A DNA stretch of 64,000 nucleotides from CAYOBW01 sp964402115 (GTDB lineage Bacteria; Verrucomicrobiota; Kiritimatiellia; UBA8416; CAYOBW01): assembly GCA_964402115.1 (NCBI GenBank), contig CAYOBW010000006.1, positions 1-64,000 of the forward strand, given 5' to 3'. Position numbers and translations under genes: made by a program. This document shows, one piece after another, positions 35,894-44,082 of the stretch. The notes below the pieces were generated by a model that ran no database searches, was not told the DNA's origin, and saw only the letters and a program-made list of their open reading frames with translations. Numbering within the stretch: position 1 is the stretch's first letter; each line of letters begins with the position of its first letter.

Positions 35894-36868
35894 ATGAAGC
35901 AAGTCGTTAGGAAAGTTGCAGTAGGAATGGCGACGGTGGCGTTGGCGTGCGGATCAACGATGGCCGCCAAGCCTGGCGTGTATGCCAGACCGATTCTGCC
36001 TGGGATCGTAGATGGCAGCCCCGTCTTCATCTCCGGCAGCGGGGGTGACCTAACGGTCAACTTCGATGCGGTTCCCACCGTATCGATCCCGCCGTCCGAC
36101 ACCGGCACGTGCGGTGCCGAAGTCAAAACATCGTTCGGCAATTTGGCGGGCGACTATGATGCCGGGAAGGTTCAGGGGATCATTTTCAAGATCCGCCGCA
36201 ACGTGGGTTCTGGCCCTGTTCGCGTCGGTCTTACCGTGACATCGAGGGACGTCGGCATGTGGCGCTTCGAGCGCGTGCTGGTGCCGGACGCGACGGGGAC
36301 GTGGGTGACCAACACGGTGTCCATTGACAGACGTGCGGGATGGATGATGGAAGTGCCACCGGGGTACACGGAAGAGCAGAAGGACGACCTCTGGAAGCAA
36401 ACCCTACGCTCCGTTTGCAGCGTTTCAGTTATGGTCACGCGACGAGGGTACGAGGCGGAAAGCTACAGTGTCGATGACTTGGTGCTCTTTGGGGACGGGT
36501 TCATGACCAAGGAAGCCAAGCTGACCGCGAGCCTGATGGACGCATTCGGCGTGCAGAGCACCGCAGACTTGGCACCGGGTCAGTTGATGGCGGACTCCGA
36601 CCGGGATGGCGTAAGCGACGTCGATGCCGTGCAGGCTGGCAAGGATCCCGGCTTGGCGGTATCAATTCTGGATGTGACCGCTGTTGGCGTGCGCTTGGAG
36701 TGGCCGTGTGTCGCCAAGAAGACATATACACTCTACCGTTCGGAAACGATGAGTGGGGAGTTTCTCCCCATCGCCGTTGTGCCTGCATCCGAGAGTGGTT
36801 ACATGACGTACATGGATGCTGAAGCGACCGGGGCGGGGCCGTTCTTCTACAAAGTAAAGAAGCAGTAA
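35894..36868 (+). CDS. Exported beta-rich protein with calcium-loop segment
   Basis: A 324-residue protein with a signal peptide (MKQVVRKVAVGMATVALACGSTMAA). The first ~190 residues look like a jelly-roll or carbohydrate-binding type domain; a D-x-D-x-D-G loop (MADSDRDGVSDVDAVQAGKD) follows near residue 236, then a fibronectin III-like end (VRLEWPCVAKKTYTLYRSET, then FFYKVKK). The ATG at 35894 has AAAAGAGGTG upstream and the gene lies 25 bp after the previous one. It shares the D-rich loop with its upstream neighbour. No catalytic motif recognised. Confidence 0.72.
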   Translation: MKQVVRKVAVGMATVALACGSTMAAKPGVYARPILPGIVDGSPVFISGSGGDLTVNFDAVPTVSIPPSDTGTCGAEVKTSFGNLAGDYDAGKVQGIIFKIRRNVGSGPVRVGLTVTSRDVGMWRFERVLVPDATGTWVTNTVSIDRRAGWMMEVPPGYTEEQKDDLWKQTLRSVCSVSVMVTRRGYEAESYSVDDLVLFGDGFMTKEAKLTASLMDAFGVQSTADLAPGQLMADSDRDGVSDVDAVQAGKDPGLAVSILDVTAVGVRLEWPCVAKKTYTLYRSETMSGEFLPIAVVPASESGYMTYMDAEATGAGPFFYKVKKQ

Positions 36869-36904
36869 CCGAGTGTCTGCTGCGAGGATGGAAGGAGAAA
36901 GCAA

Positions 36905-37615
36905 ATGAATAAGTTCATTGTGGGAATCTCGACCTTGGCCTGGGTGGCCATCTGTAGTCAGGCTGGTATCATTGTTACGGAAGACTTTGATTCGTATTCC
37001 AGTTTTGCGGCGACCCCGTCCTTTGATTCGAACGCAACATGGGGACCGGGTACCGTTCCGGGGTGGGGTGGAGGAAGCACGTTCACATCCACGGATGGGG
37101 ATGCGCTGGGCATGTACTTCGTAGGGGCGCAGCTCGGTTCTGGCTTCGAAGGAAATTGGAATGGCCTTTTACCGGTAAAGACCATCTCATCCTATTTCTA
37201 TGCGAATTCCGGGTCGCCGAGTGGTAAGCCAAATTCCCTGGAAATGTATTTCATAGGAATGGGAGAAAAATGGTACTACCCCTTGGCGCCAGTGGGTGGG
37301 TGGGGTTACTATTCGGTTAGCGTTGGGGAGTACTACGTAGGCCCGGGAAATTGGTACAATTTTGATGGCCGGACCCCAACGCAATTCCTTGCTGACATGG
37401 GCAATGTTACCGAGGTTGGCTTCTATCTGACCTACGATCCCGGCTACAATGATCAAATTTACGCCATGGATGACTTGACGCTCTTGGATGACTTCAACGT
37501 TCCGGAGCCGGGAACCATGATGTTCCTCGGGGCTGCGTTTGTTTCGCTAGGGCTGACGTTCCGCCGGCGCCTTGGAGAGAGCTTGGCGATGGTCAAGACA
37601 GCGATTAAGGGTTAG
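36905..37615 (+). CDS. PEP-CTERM exported protein
   Basis: A 236-residue protein with a signal peptide (MNKFIVGISTLAWVAICSQAG), a beta-rich Gly/Tyr/Trp-rich body and a C-terminal sorting signal: VPEPGTMMFLGAAFVSLGL followed by the basic RRRLG. That tripartite tail (PEP, TM helix, Arg cluster) is recognised by exosortase in Gram-negative bacteria that make extracellular polymer. No exosortase gene is in the window. GAAGGAGAAAGCAA precedes the ATG. The body is visibly less GC-rich than the flanking genes. It ends the exported-protein group; a strong hairpin follows. Confidence 0.85.
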   Translation: MNKFIVGISTLAWVAICSQAGIIVTEDFDSYSSFAATPSFDSNATWGPGTVPGWGGGSTFTSTDGDALGMYFVGAQLGSGFEGNWNGLLPVKTISSYFYANSGSPSGKPNSLEMYFIGMGEKWYYPLAPVGGWGYYSVSVGEYYVGPGNWYNFDGRTPTQFLADMGNVTEVGFYLTYDPGYNDQIYAMDDLTLLDDFNVPEPGTMMFLGAAFVSLGLTFRRRLGESLAMVKTAIKG

Positions 37616-37636
37616 GAAATCTGGCTAGGCATCTGA

Positions 37637-37672
37637 GGGGGGCAATCTTCAAGATTGCCCCCCTTCGCTTTT
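37637..37672 (+). terminator. Rho-independent terminator after the PEP-CTERM gene
   Basis: GGGGGGCAATCTT (37637-37649) pairs with AAGATTGCCCCCC (37651-37663); the tail reads TTCGCTTTT. It lies 21 bp after the PEP-CTERM stop codon. Confidence 0.85.
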
Positions 37673-37718
37673 CTGACAGGTCGCATCGTTCGAATGGCAG
37701 CCTGCGGTACTCAACTAC

Positions 37719-38762
37719 ATGGCTAACTCAATTCATTTTTGTGCGCTTCGAATCGAAGTCCCTGTCTTTCTGGCGCCCATGGCCGGCTATACCGATTCCG
37801 CGATGCGGACGCTTGCGCTGGAACACGGTGCTGGACTGGCTTTCACGGAGGTCACAAACGCTGAGGGCTTGGTCCGTGGGTCGCGGCAGACCTTGCACTT
37901 GCTGGAAACATCTCCTTCTGAGCGCCCCGTCTATGCGCATTTGTATGGATGCTCGCCGGCAATCATGGGTGACGCCGCTCGGTTGGTGTACGAACTGGGG
38001 CGCTTCGAGGGCATCGATGTGAATGCCGGCTGTCCAGTTCGCAAGATCGTCAACAAGGGCTCAGGCGTAGCCCTGATGCGGTCCCCAGCGTTGATTGAGA
38101 AGATCGTCAGGGCCGTTTGTTCGGCCTCGCCACTGCCCGTGACGCTCAAGACCAGGCTGGGGTTACGACCTGACGCGATGCTGGCTGAGGACGTTTTGCT
38201 GGCGGCCCAGGCAGGCGGAGCTGCAGCCGTGACCGTTCACGCCCGATTCGCCTCCGACCAGCATAAGGGTCCACCAGCGCTTGATGTGCTTGCTCGGCTC
38301 AAAAGCGTTCTGTCCATACCTGTCATCGGTAACGGAGGCGTTGAGTCGGCTGATGGCGTACTGGCTATGATGCGTGAGACAAATGTGGACGGGGTCATGA
38401 TTGGCCGCGGTGCTGTTGGCAACCCCTGGGTATTCTCGTCCATCAGGGCACGACTGTGCGGAGGCACTCCGGTTGTTCGTACGCCTGAGACGCTTCGCGA
38501 AGTCATAGCGACACACCTGAAGCGCTTGACGGATTTGAAGTGCAAGGAGCGAAAAGTGCGGCGGCGCTGCAGGCTTCCCGACGAGGAAGCCGCAGTGCTC
38601 GCCTTTCGGCCTCACCTCGTCCAGTACCTGAAGGGTTTTCGCCGCTGGGTGGATGTTCGGCGGGACTTGACGCGGATTCGCACACCTGCCGATGTATTCA
38701 CGGCTGTCGATCTGGTATTGGCTCGCAACGCAGGCGACGCGGCAGCGCGCGAGCTGTGTTGA
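37719..38762 (+). CDS. dusB: tRNA-dihydrouridine synthase
   Basis: A 347-residue flavoenzyme that reduces uridines in tRNA. The TIM-barrel start FLAPMAGYTDSAMRTLALEHG, the catalytic cysteine in DVNAGCPVRKIVNKGSGVALM, VTLKTRLG, VTVHAR and the phosphate-binding end VIGNGGV and GVMIGRGAVGNPWVF are all present; order and length are typical of DusB. Catalytic and FMN-binding residues appear intact. It starts 103 bp after the previous gene, behind the terminator, so it has its own promoter; convergent with mutM. Confidence 0.93.
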   Translation: MANSIHFCALRIEVPVFLAPMAGYTDSAMRTLALEHGAGLAFTEVTNAEGLVRGSRQTLHLLETSPSERPVYAHLYGCSPAIMGDAARLVYELGRFEGIDVNAGCPVRKIVNKGSGVALMRSPALIEKIVRAVCSASPLPVTLKTRLGLRPDAMLAEDVLLAAQAGGAAAVTVHARFASDQHKGPPALDVLARLKSVLSIPVIGNGGVESADGVLAMMRETNVDGVMIGRGAVGNPWVFSSIRARLCGGTPVVRTPETLREVIATHLKRLTDLKCKERKVRRRCRLPDEEAAVLAFRPHLVQYLKGFRRWVDVRRDLTRIRTPADVFTAVDLVLARNAGDAAARELC

Positions 38763-38852
38763 TCTGCATGGCTTGGATGGCGCGAGGCCGAACCTGGGCG
38801 CGGATTGGTGAGTGGCGCCGAACGAAGGTACGCGCTCTTCACAATAGGGCGA

Positions 38853-39728
38853 TCAGGCTCTATTTCGGTTGCGTGCAGCCTGTGCGTGTCTGTCAGGATG
38901 CTCGGGCTGACAGCGAGGGCAGATATGGGTGCTCCGCTGGGCTACGAGGATACGTGTGATTGGGGTTGCGCAAGTTGGGCAGGGCTCGCCCGTTCGACGG
39001 AACACCTGCAACGCGTCCTGGTTGCGGCCGCGCCGGCCGGCGACGCTGTAAAAATTCGCACGGCCTCCTCCGAGTGACGTGCCCTGGGAACTGATGCCTC
39101 GCCGTAGTACCGTGCGGATCGCCATATGCAGGCGGGCGATATCGTCAGGCGTCAGTGACGAGACGCTGCGTCGAGGGTGCAGCCGGGCCGCGAACAAGGC
39201 TTCGTCGGCGTAGATGTTGCCGACGCCAGCCACGACGCTTTGATCGAGCAGCGCAGGCTTCAGCCGACCTGACCTCCCGACAAAGCACTGCTGAAGCGCG
39301 GCAGGTGTGAAGGACCTGGCAAGGGGCTCCGGTCCCAGTCGCCCGACGATTGAGTTTGGATTGTCCGTAACCGTCCAGCGGCCAAACTTGCGCACGTCTC
39401 GAAATCGTAGCTCCCGCCCGTCGTCCAGCGCGAGTGAAACGCGGTCGTGCTTATCCAATGGTGCGCCAGCCGGCTCAAAGCGCAGATTACCGGTCATGCG
39501 AAGGTGGACGAACAGATTCAACCCGCCGGACAGGCTCAAGACAATGTACTTGGCTCGCCGCGAGATTTCTTCGACGCGTTGGTTCTTGAGCCGGATCGCG
39601 AAGGCTTGAGGAGTAATCCCCGAAAGTGTTCGGGGCCACATAATTGAAACATGCAAGATGCGACGCGCCGGTAAGCCGGCTGCTCGCAGCCCGCGCACAA
39701 CGGTTTCTACCTCGGGTAATTCCGGCAC
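38853..39728 (-). CDS. mutM: Formamidopyrimidine-DNA glycosylase
   Basis: A 291-residue DNA repair enzyme that removes oxidised purines and cuts the AP site. The catalytic N-terminus PELPEVETVVRGL is intact (Pro2 nucleophile after Met removal), as are the lysine in SRRAKYIVL, HLRMTGNLR, the H2TH segment KPALLDQSVVAGVGNIYADE and the C-terminal zinc finger CPTC ... CPRC. The extra ~20 basic residues after the finger (PEHPDRHAQAARNRNRA) are unusual but could be a simple tail. Last gene of a minus-strand group led by chorismate mutase, 39 bp after the radical SAM gene. Confidence 0.95.
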   Translation of the reverse strand: MPELPEVETVVRGLRAAGLPARRILHVSIMWPRTLSGITPQAFAIRLKNQRVEEISRRAKYIVLSLSGGLNLFVHLRMTGNLRFEPAGAPLDKHDRVSLALDDGRELRFRDVRKFGRWTVTDNPNSIVGRLGPEPLARSFTPAALQQCFVGRSGRLKPALLDQSVVAGVGNIYADEALFAARLHPRRSVSSLTPDDIARLHMAIRTVLRRGISSQGTSLGGGRANFYSVAGRRGRNQDALQVFRRTGEPCPTCATPITRILVAQRSTHICPRCQPEHPDRHAQAARNRNRA

Positions 39729-39767
39729 TACGAACCTCCTTGCTTGGTCGACGCTGCCCGTGCTTGC

Positions 39768-40652
39768 TCACAATGCGACCGGGAACGGTCCTGACGCCAG
39801 ACGATCGAGCCCGCCCGACGCCAGCAACACATCCAGCGCGGCGACCAGCCTCGGTTGATCCTTCGGCAGTCTCCCCTCCAACGGCACCAGGTTCGATGTG
39901 TGATTGGCACGGAACACGGTGTGGCACAGTGCGAGGTTGGCAAGCAATAGGCGAAGTTCAGCCACAGCGGCATGCTCTGTCAGCATGGTGAAGCGTCCCG
40001 CGCGCCATGCCCCATGCAAGGCGGTGCCCGGAACCGGGATGACGCGCAGGACGGAGACGAGCCGCGGTTGCATGGCGTTCAGTGCTCGTGCGGTTGCGGC
40101 CGCGTGGTCGGCGCTTGCCGCGAACCCCGCCAACCCAGTCAGAACCATGACAGACATGCGCAAGCCGCAAGCCTGTGCCTGCTTACCTGCTGCCACCATC
40201 TCAGCGGCCGTTTCACGTTTCTTTACGTTCCTCAGCACGCTGTCAGCACCGCTCTCCAGTCCCATGTAAAGCGTGTGTAGCTTCAGGGTGCGTAGGATGG
40301 CAAGTTCGGACGCCGTGCGGGCGAGAATAGACGCCCCGTTGGCATAGATGCTCACCCGCGTCAGCCGCGGAAGACAGGCATTGAGGCAATCGAGGATGTC
40401 GCGCAGTTGTTCAAATGGCAAGGCCAACGCATCGCCGTCGGCCAGGAATACACGTTCGGTTTCCGGGGCTTGCGCTGCTGCGGCAGAGATCCGGCCGAGA
40501 ACCTCTGCCAGTGGAACAGCTTGGTAGCACACGCCCTTGTACATGCCGCAGAAGGTGCAGTTGTTCCAAGGACAACCCTCAGCAACGCGCAGGATAAGAC
40601 TTGCTGCCTCTGCCGGTGGACGGAAGAGCGCGTTCTCGCGTCGCCTGGTCAT
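39768..40652 (-). CDS. Radical SAM protein with CX4CX2C cluster motif
   Basis: A 294-residue radical SAM enzyme. The [4Fe-4S] motif reads GCPWNNCTFCGMYKG, that is C-x4-C-x2-C, not the common C-x3-C-x2-C. This form is known from a group of small uncharacterised radical SAM proteins in anaerobes. GLESGADSVL and VSVLRVIPVPGTALHG are typical of the Elp3/coproporphyrinogen-oxidase-like barrel. No extra cysteine cluster or B12 domain is present. The start overlaps the deaminase stop by 4 bp. Substrate unknown. Confidence 0.85.
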   Translation of the reverse strand: MTRRRENALFRPPAEAASLILRVAEGCPWNNCTFCGMYKGVCYQAVPLAEVLGRISAAAAQAPETERVFLADGDALALPFEQLRDILDCLNACLPRLTRVSIYANGASILARTASELAILRTLKLHTLYMGLESGADSVLRNVKKRETAAEMVAAGKQAQACGLRMSVMVLTGLAGFAASADHAAATARALNAMQPRLVSVLRVIPVPGTALHGAWRAGRFTMLTEHAAVAELRLLLANLALCHTVFRANHTSNLVPLEGRLPKDQPRLVAALDVLLASGGLDRLASGPFPVAL

Positions 40653-41239
40653 TCCGTTCCGCCGCCGCGGCCGTTGTAGATGATACCCCCTCTTCCTGCG
40701 TAATCCTGCAGGACCGAGGTGGCTTCGTCGCGGCAGATGTCGACATGCACCTCGATGCCGCGCGACATCAGGGCTCTTGCCCAGTCCGGCGGCTTTGATC
40801 CCTCGTCCATGCCGATGGCGCGGGCATCCTCATCGCGCGCCCCGCACGCTACGCCGCGCACTCCTGACCAAGGTATGGCCCCCAGGCACATGGCGCAGGG
40901 CTCCGTGCTGGTCAGGAGCTCCATGGCCGGCAGTCCCGCCGCTCCCAAGTCGTGGGTGCCGCATACCCGCTGCGCCACGCCCAGCGCGACGATCTCGGCA
41001 TGGGCGATCGAACAGCAGCCGGGTACGACCAGATTGACGCCGGGCGCCACAAGCCTGCCAGTGTCCCGCTCGAAAACGGCCGCGCCAAAAGGACCGCCTG
41101 TACCGTGGCGGACATTCCGACGCGCCAGTTCGATGACGAGGCGCATCCGGCTTTCACGGTCCCGTCTGCAGTGCGCCAGTTCCGCCAGGCAGGCATCCAT
41201 CCACGACGGCAGGGCCAGGACGACGGAAGGATACTGCAT
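40649..41239 (-). CDS. Cytidine/guanine deaminase-family protein
   Basis: A 196-residue zinc-dependent deaminase. The motifs HAEIVAL (His ligand and catalytic Glu) and TSTEPCAMCLGAIPWSGV (two Cys ligands) are intact, and the order and length fit guanine deaminase GuaD or a relative; tRNA adenosine deaminase TadA and other nucleobase deaminases are alternatives. GAGGTG stands 6 bases before the ATG at 41239, which is why I prefer it to the longer open frame. It follows chorismate mutase by 14 bp and overlaps the radical SAM gene. Confidence 0.87.
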   Translation of the reverse strand: MQYPSVVLALPSWMDACLAELAHCRRDRESRMRLVIELARRNVRHGTGGPFGAAVFERDTGRLVAPGVNLVVPGCCSIAHAEIVALGVAQRVCGTHDLGAAGLPAMELLTSTEPCAMCLGAIPWSGVRGVACGARDEDARAIGMDEGSKPPDWARALMSRGIEVHVDICRDEATSVLQDYAGRGGIIYNGRGGGTE

Positions 41240-41253
41240 GCAGAACACCTCGG

Positions 41254-41985
41254 CTAGGTCCGTTCCTGCAGGTAGCTGACCTGCACGTCTTTGTTGAGCG
41301 GGATGACCCAGCGTTCGTAGATGGCGACAACGCATTCCGGATCCAACGAGTGCACCCCCTCGGTGCTGTTCAAATCGGCAGCGTACATGCGGGCTTTGCG
41401 GCGGACGCGCGACAATACCTGTTTCTCCATGGATGTGTCGGTAATACATACCCGCAGCGCGTTCGTGTCTCGGGCATCGATGAGGGGCTGGAACCGTGCG
41501 GGGTCCGCGCGGTACTTGCTCTCTGCCACGAACTTACCATAGTGCACGCGCTTGGAAAGCGCTTGCAGGCAGTTCACGTCGCACACGGCACTTGACCCAT
41601 ACTGTCCATCGTCGCCATCGCGACAAATGTAGGGGACGATCTCGCGTTCGTATGCGGCGAGCAAGCGGTCGTTGATGTTGACCGCTGTGGGGCGCAGCGG
41701 ATTCTCGTCGTAACGCAGGGCCGGCAAAATCGGGGGAGGCAGATCGCCGAAGAACGGGTGCTCGTCGGGACTCGTGTAGCGCCTCACGTGCGCATGGATT
41801 TCTTCGGTCGCCTTCAAAAGGTACCTGACAATGCTGAGGCGTTCCTGTCCGGCGTCCAGCTTCTCCGCTTCATAAACGACCGAATTCGAGCAGTACTGCG
41901 CCCGTTCGATGAGTCCGAAGATGATCGTCTCCTCCAAGCGGGCCAATACATTCCGCACGTTTTCGAGTCGCAGCTGTTCGTTCAC
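41254..41985 (-). CDS. Chorismate mutase of the eukaryotic (yeast/plant) type
   Basis: A 243-residue all-helical protein that aligns along its length with yeast Aro7 and plant chorismate mutases, not with the ~90-residue bacterial AroQ. Shared stretches are LEETIIFGLIERAQY, SPDEHPFFGDLPPPILP, VNINDRLLAAYEREIVPYIC, GDDGQYGSSAVCDVNCLQAL and SKRVHYGKFVAESKY. By alignment from memory, the yeast active-site residues Arg16, Arg157, Lys168 and Glu198 are kept; Thr242 is Asn and Glu246 is Gln (VIPLNKDVQVSYL). The start is proposed at GTG 41985 behind GAGAGTGAAG. It converts chorismate to prephenate for Phe/Tyr synthesis. It leads a four-gene minus-strand group that otherwise has no aromatic amino acid genes. 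Confidence 0.9.
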   Translation of the reverse strand: MNEQLRLENVRNVLARLEETIIFGLIERAQYCSNSVVYEAEKLDAGQERLSIVRYLLKATEEIHAHVRRYTSPDEHPFFGDLPPPILPALRYDENPLRPTAVNINDRLLAAYEREIVPYICRDGDDGQYGSSAVCDVNCLQALSKRVHYGKFVAESKYRADPARFQPLIDARDTNALRVCITDTSMEKQVLSRVRRKARMYAADLNSTEGVHSLDPECVVAIYERWVIPLNKDVQVSYLQERT

Positions 41986-42163
41986 GGCTTCACTCTCAGA
42001 TCCCGCAGCGCAAAGAGCCGGGCAGACCCGGCAGCGAGTCCCCACGGCCGCAGCATAACCAGTGGCAGGTCAGATGGTCAAAGGCAATAGCACCAGATGC
42101 CGCTCCTGCTTATAGGCAAGAAAAGCATCTGCCTGCGCAAGCCGAATGTCGGTAAGCTGACAA

Positions 42164-42191
42164 GGAACCCGGCGTCTCGGCGCCGGGTTCC
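42164..42191 (-). terminator. Strong inverted repeat after the DUF2934 gene
   Basis: GGAACCCGGCG (42164-42174) pairs with CGCCGGGTTCC (42181-42191) around a 6-base loop. It lies 22 bp past the stop of the minus-strand DUF2934 gene. The tail on that strand is weak in T (TTGTCAGC), so a rho-independent stop is likely but not certain. Confidence 0.6.
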
Positions 42192-42212
42192 CTTATCCTC
42201 AAGACGGTCGCC

Positions 42213-42515
42213 TCAACCCGCTTTGCTGAGCACTTGCTTCTCCGCTGTCACCCAGTAGTGATGCGGGCTGCCCCTGAAGCCGTCCTTCTCAGCCAGAAAG
42301 TAGGCGGTCTCCTCGATCTTCTTGAGCAGGCTCTTGCCGGTCTCCTTGGGCTCCGCTTTCGGAGCAGGCGTAGGGACGGCAGAGGTCTGCGGCTTGATGC
42401 TGTTCGCAATGACCGACGCCTGGGGGGCCGGCTTAGCCGTCCGCTTTGTCGTCGCTTGCGGTGTCTTGGCACTGGTGCTCGTCTTCGTTGCCACGGGTGT
42501 CTTCTTCGTTGCCAT
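42213..42515 (-). CDS. Small basic protein: histone H1-like tail plus DUF2934
   Basis: A 100-residue protein. The first ~60 residues are almost only Lys, Thr, Ala, Pro and Ser (MATKKTPVATKTSTSAKTPQ), like the tails of bacterial histone H1-like proteins. The last ~40 form a DUF2934 domain (IEETAYFLAEKDGFRG then HHYWVTAEKQVL). AGGAGGT stands 6 bases before the ATG, a near-ideal ribosome site that suggests abundant expression. DUF2934 proteins are common near rhizobial and Planctomycetes/Verrucomicrobia genes but have no known function. DNA or nucleoid binding through the tail is inference. Confidence 0.87.
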   Translation of the reverse strand: MATKKTPVATKTSTSAKTPQATTKRTAKPAPQASVIANSIKPQTSAVPTPAPKAEPKETGKSLLKKIEETAYFLAEKDGFRGSPHHYWVTAEKQVLSKAG

Positions 42516-42848
42516 GGTGTTAACCTCCTGTTGTTGTTATCACTCGTCGGCTCTCCGCGGGGGGCACCACGTGCTCGCCGTTGCGGGAAGCCGCATCTTC
42601 GCCACCGCGCTCCTGTCAACCCGCAACCCCTGCGGGAATGGCAGCGCGATAAATCCAACCCATTGAAAATCAGGCGCCGATAAGCTCTACATCGCGCGTC
42701 AGCCCCCGAAGGGCTCCTGCACCGGCTTGTGACGCGTCGATCCGGCCTAAAGGGCTCTCCCGGATAACGAAGGGCGGTTACTGTGCCACAATCGCCGTTG
42801 AGTCGTCAAGGGACATTTGCTATCCTGACCCGATTGGCAGGAAGGACG
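42516..42848 (+). other. 333-bp gap between divergent genes
   Basis: Lies between the minus-strand DUF2934 gene and the plus-strand DHH gene. I see no convincing coding frame, tRNA or repeat. It should hold two divergent promoters, but no clear -35/-10 pair stands out. The DHH frame is open back to GTG 42783, so a longer DHH protein is possible. Confidence 0.5.
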
Positions 42849-43979
42849 ATGACAACACCGCGAATGAGAAGATCACGGGCGAAGCTCGCCCGCATGCGGA
42901 CGGTATGGGCGGGAAAACCCTCCTTGCTGATCGTTCTGCAGGACTTTCCCGATCCGGATGCGATCGCCGCAGCCGCGTCTTTGCGCGAGTTGGCCTATGC
43001 GGATGGCATTGCGACCTGCTCCATCGGTTGCTCCGGATTCGTGGGTCGTGCCGAGAACCGCGCCTTGGTGGGCTACCTGGGACTGCGTCTGCATCCCCTG
43101 GCGGAATTGGATCTCTCGGCATTTTCAGTGCTGGCCATGGTGGACACGCAACCGGAGACCGGCAACAACTCCCTCCAGGCCGGGGTTGTACCCCAGATCG
43201 TTATCGATCACCACCCCATGCGCAAGGCTACGCGGCGCGTGGATTTCTACGATATCCGCAGTCGATATGGCGCCACAGCAACTATTCTGTTTGAGTATCT
43301 CAAGGCCGCGGATCTCAAGCCGGACATTCAATTAGCCACGGCGCTGGCCTACGGCATCCGGTCGGACACGAATGACCTCGGCCGGGAAACCTCGGATGCC
43401 GACATCGAGGCCTTTCTGGAGTTGTATCCGCTATCCAACAAGCGCAAACTCGGACGCATTGAAACCGAACGCCTGCCGCGGGACTACTTTGCCATTCTGG
43501 CTGCGGCGTTGCGCAATGCGGCGACGTACGGTCGGTGTATCGTGTCCGCGCTCGGAACCATCAACAACCCCGACATGATCGGAGAAGTGGCGGATCTCTT
43601 GCTGCGCAACGAGGAGAGCGCGTGGGCGCTTTGTCACGGGCACTACCAGGACGAGTTGCTGGTTTCGCTGCGCACGTCCGAGCCTGGAGCCAATGCCGGC
43701 AAGGTCATGCACCGGATCGTAGGGCGCGACGGCAGCGGCGGTGGGCATAACGCCATGGCTGGCGGACAGATTCCCCTCAAGCTGCGCCCATCTGCCAGCA
43801 TGCATCGCCTTGAACGGACGTTGGTGCGCCGTTTCCTGCGCGTAGTGGGTGAATCGTCGGCTGAGGGCGTCTGGCTCGTGCCCTCGCCTGGCCGCAAGCG
43901 TGGCGCGCCGCGCATCCGACGCAGTCGGAAGGCGCGGGCGTCATGGACACTCGACGCCCAGCGGAACGAGTCCCTGTAG
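42849..43979 (+). CDS. DHH-family phosphoesterase
   Basis: A 376-residue protein of the DHH/DHHA1 superfamily (NrnA-like oligoribonucleases, PAP phosphatases). Motif I reads LQDFPDPDAIAAA: the acidic pair is kept, but the first His of the usual H-x-N-P-D-x-D is not there. Motif II MVDTQ and motif III VIDHHPM are intact, and the DHHA1 end GRDGSGGGHNAMAGGQIPL is typical. AGGAAGG stands ahead of the ATG at 42849. Proposed role: metal-dependent hydrolysis of short RNA or a small phosphodiester. The C-terminus is strongly basic (RKRGAPRIRRSRKARA), which could help bind nucleic acid. Confidence 0.88.
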   Translation: MTTPRMRRSRAKLARMRTVWAGKPSLLIVLQDFPDPDAIAAAASLRELAYADGIATCSIGCSGFVGRAENRALVGYLGLRLHPLAELDLSAFSVLAMVDTQPETGNNSLQAGVVPQIVIDHHPMRKATRRVDFYDIRSRYGATATILFEYLKAADLKPDIQLATALAYGIRSDTNDLGRETSDADIEAFLELYPLSNKRKLGRIETERLPRDYFAILAAALRNAATYGRCIVSALGTINNPDMIGEVADLLLRNEESAWALCHGHYQDELLVSLRTSEPGANAGKVMHRIVGRDGSGGGHNAMAGGQIPLKLRPSASMHRLERTLVRRFLRVVGESSAEGVWLVPSPGRKRGAPRIRRSRKARASWTLDAQRNESL

Positions 43980-44082
43980 TCATGCACGGGCCATGACAGC
44001 GAGAGGCGCGCGGAAACTGGCTTGTAAGCAGGCGCGAACGTTGCGCGAGACGCGTGACGTGGCGCGCCAGGAGGCGTGGACC

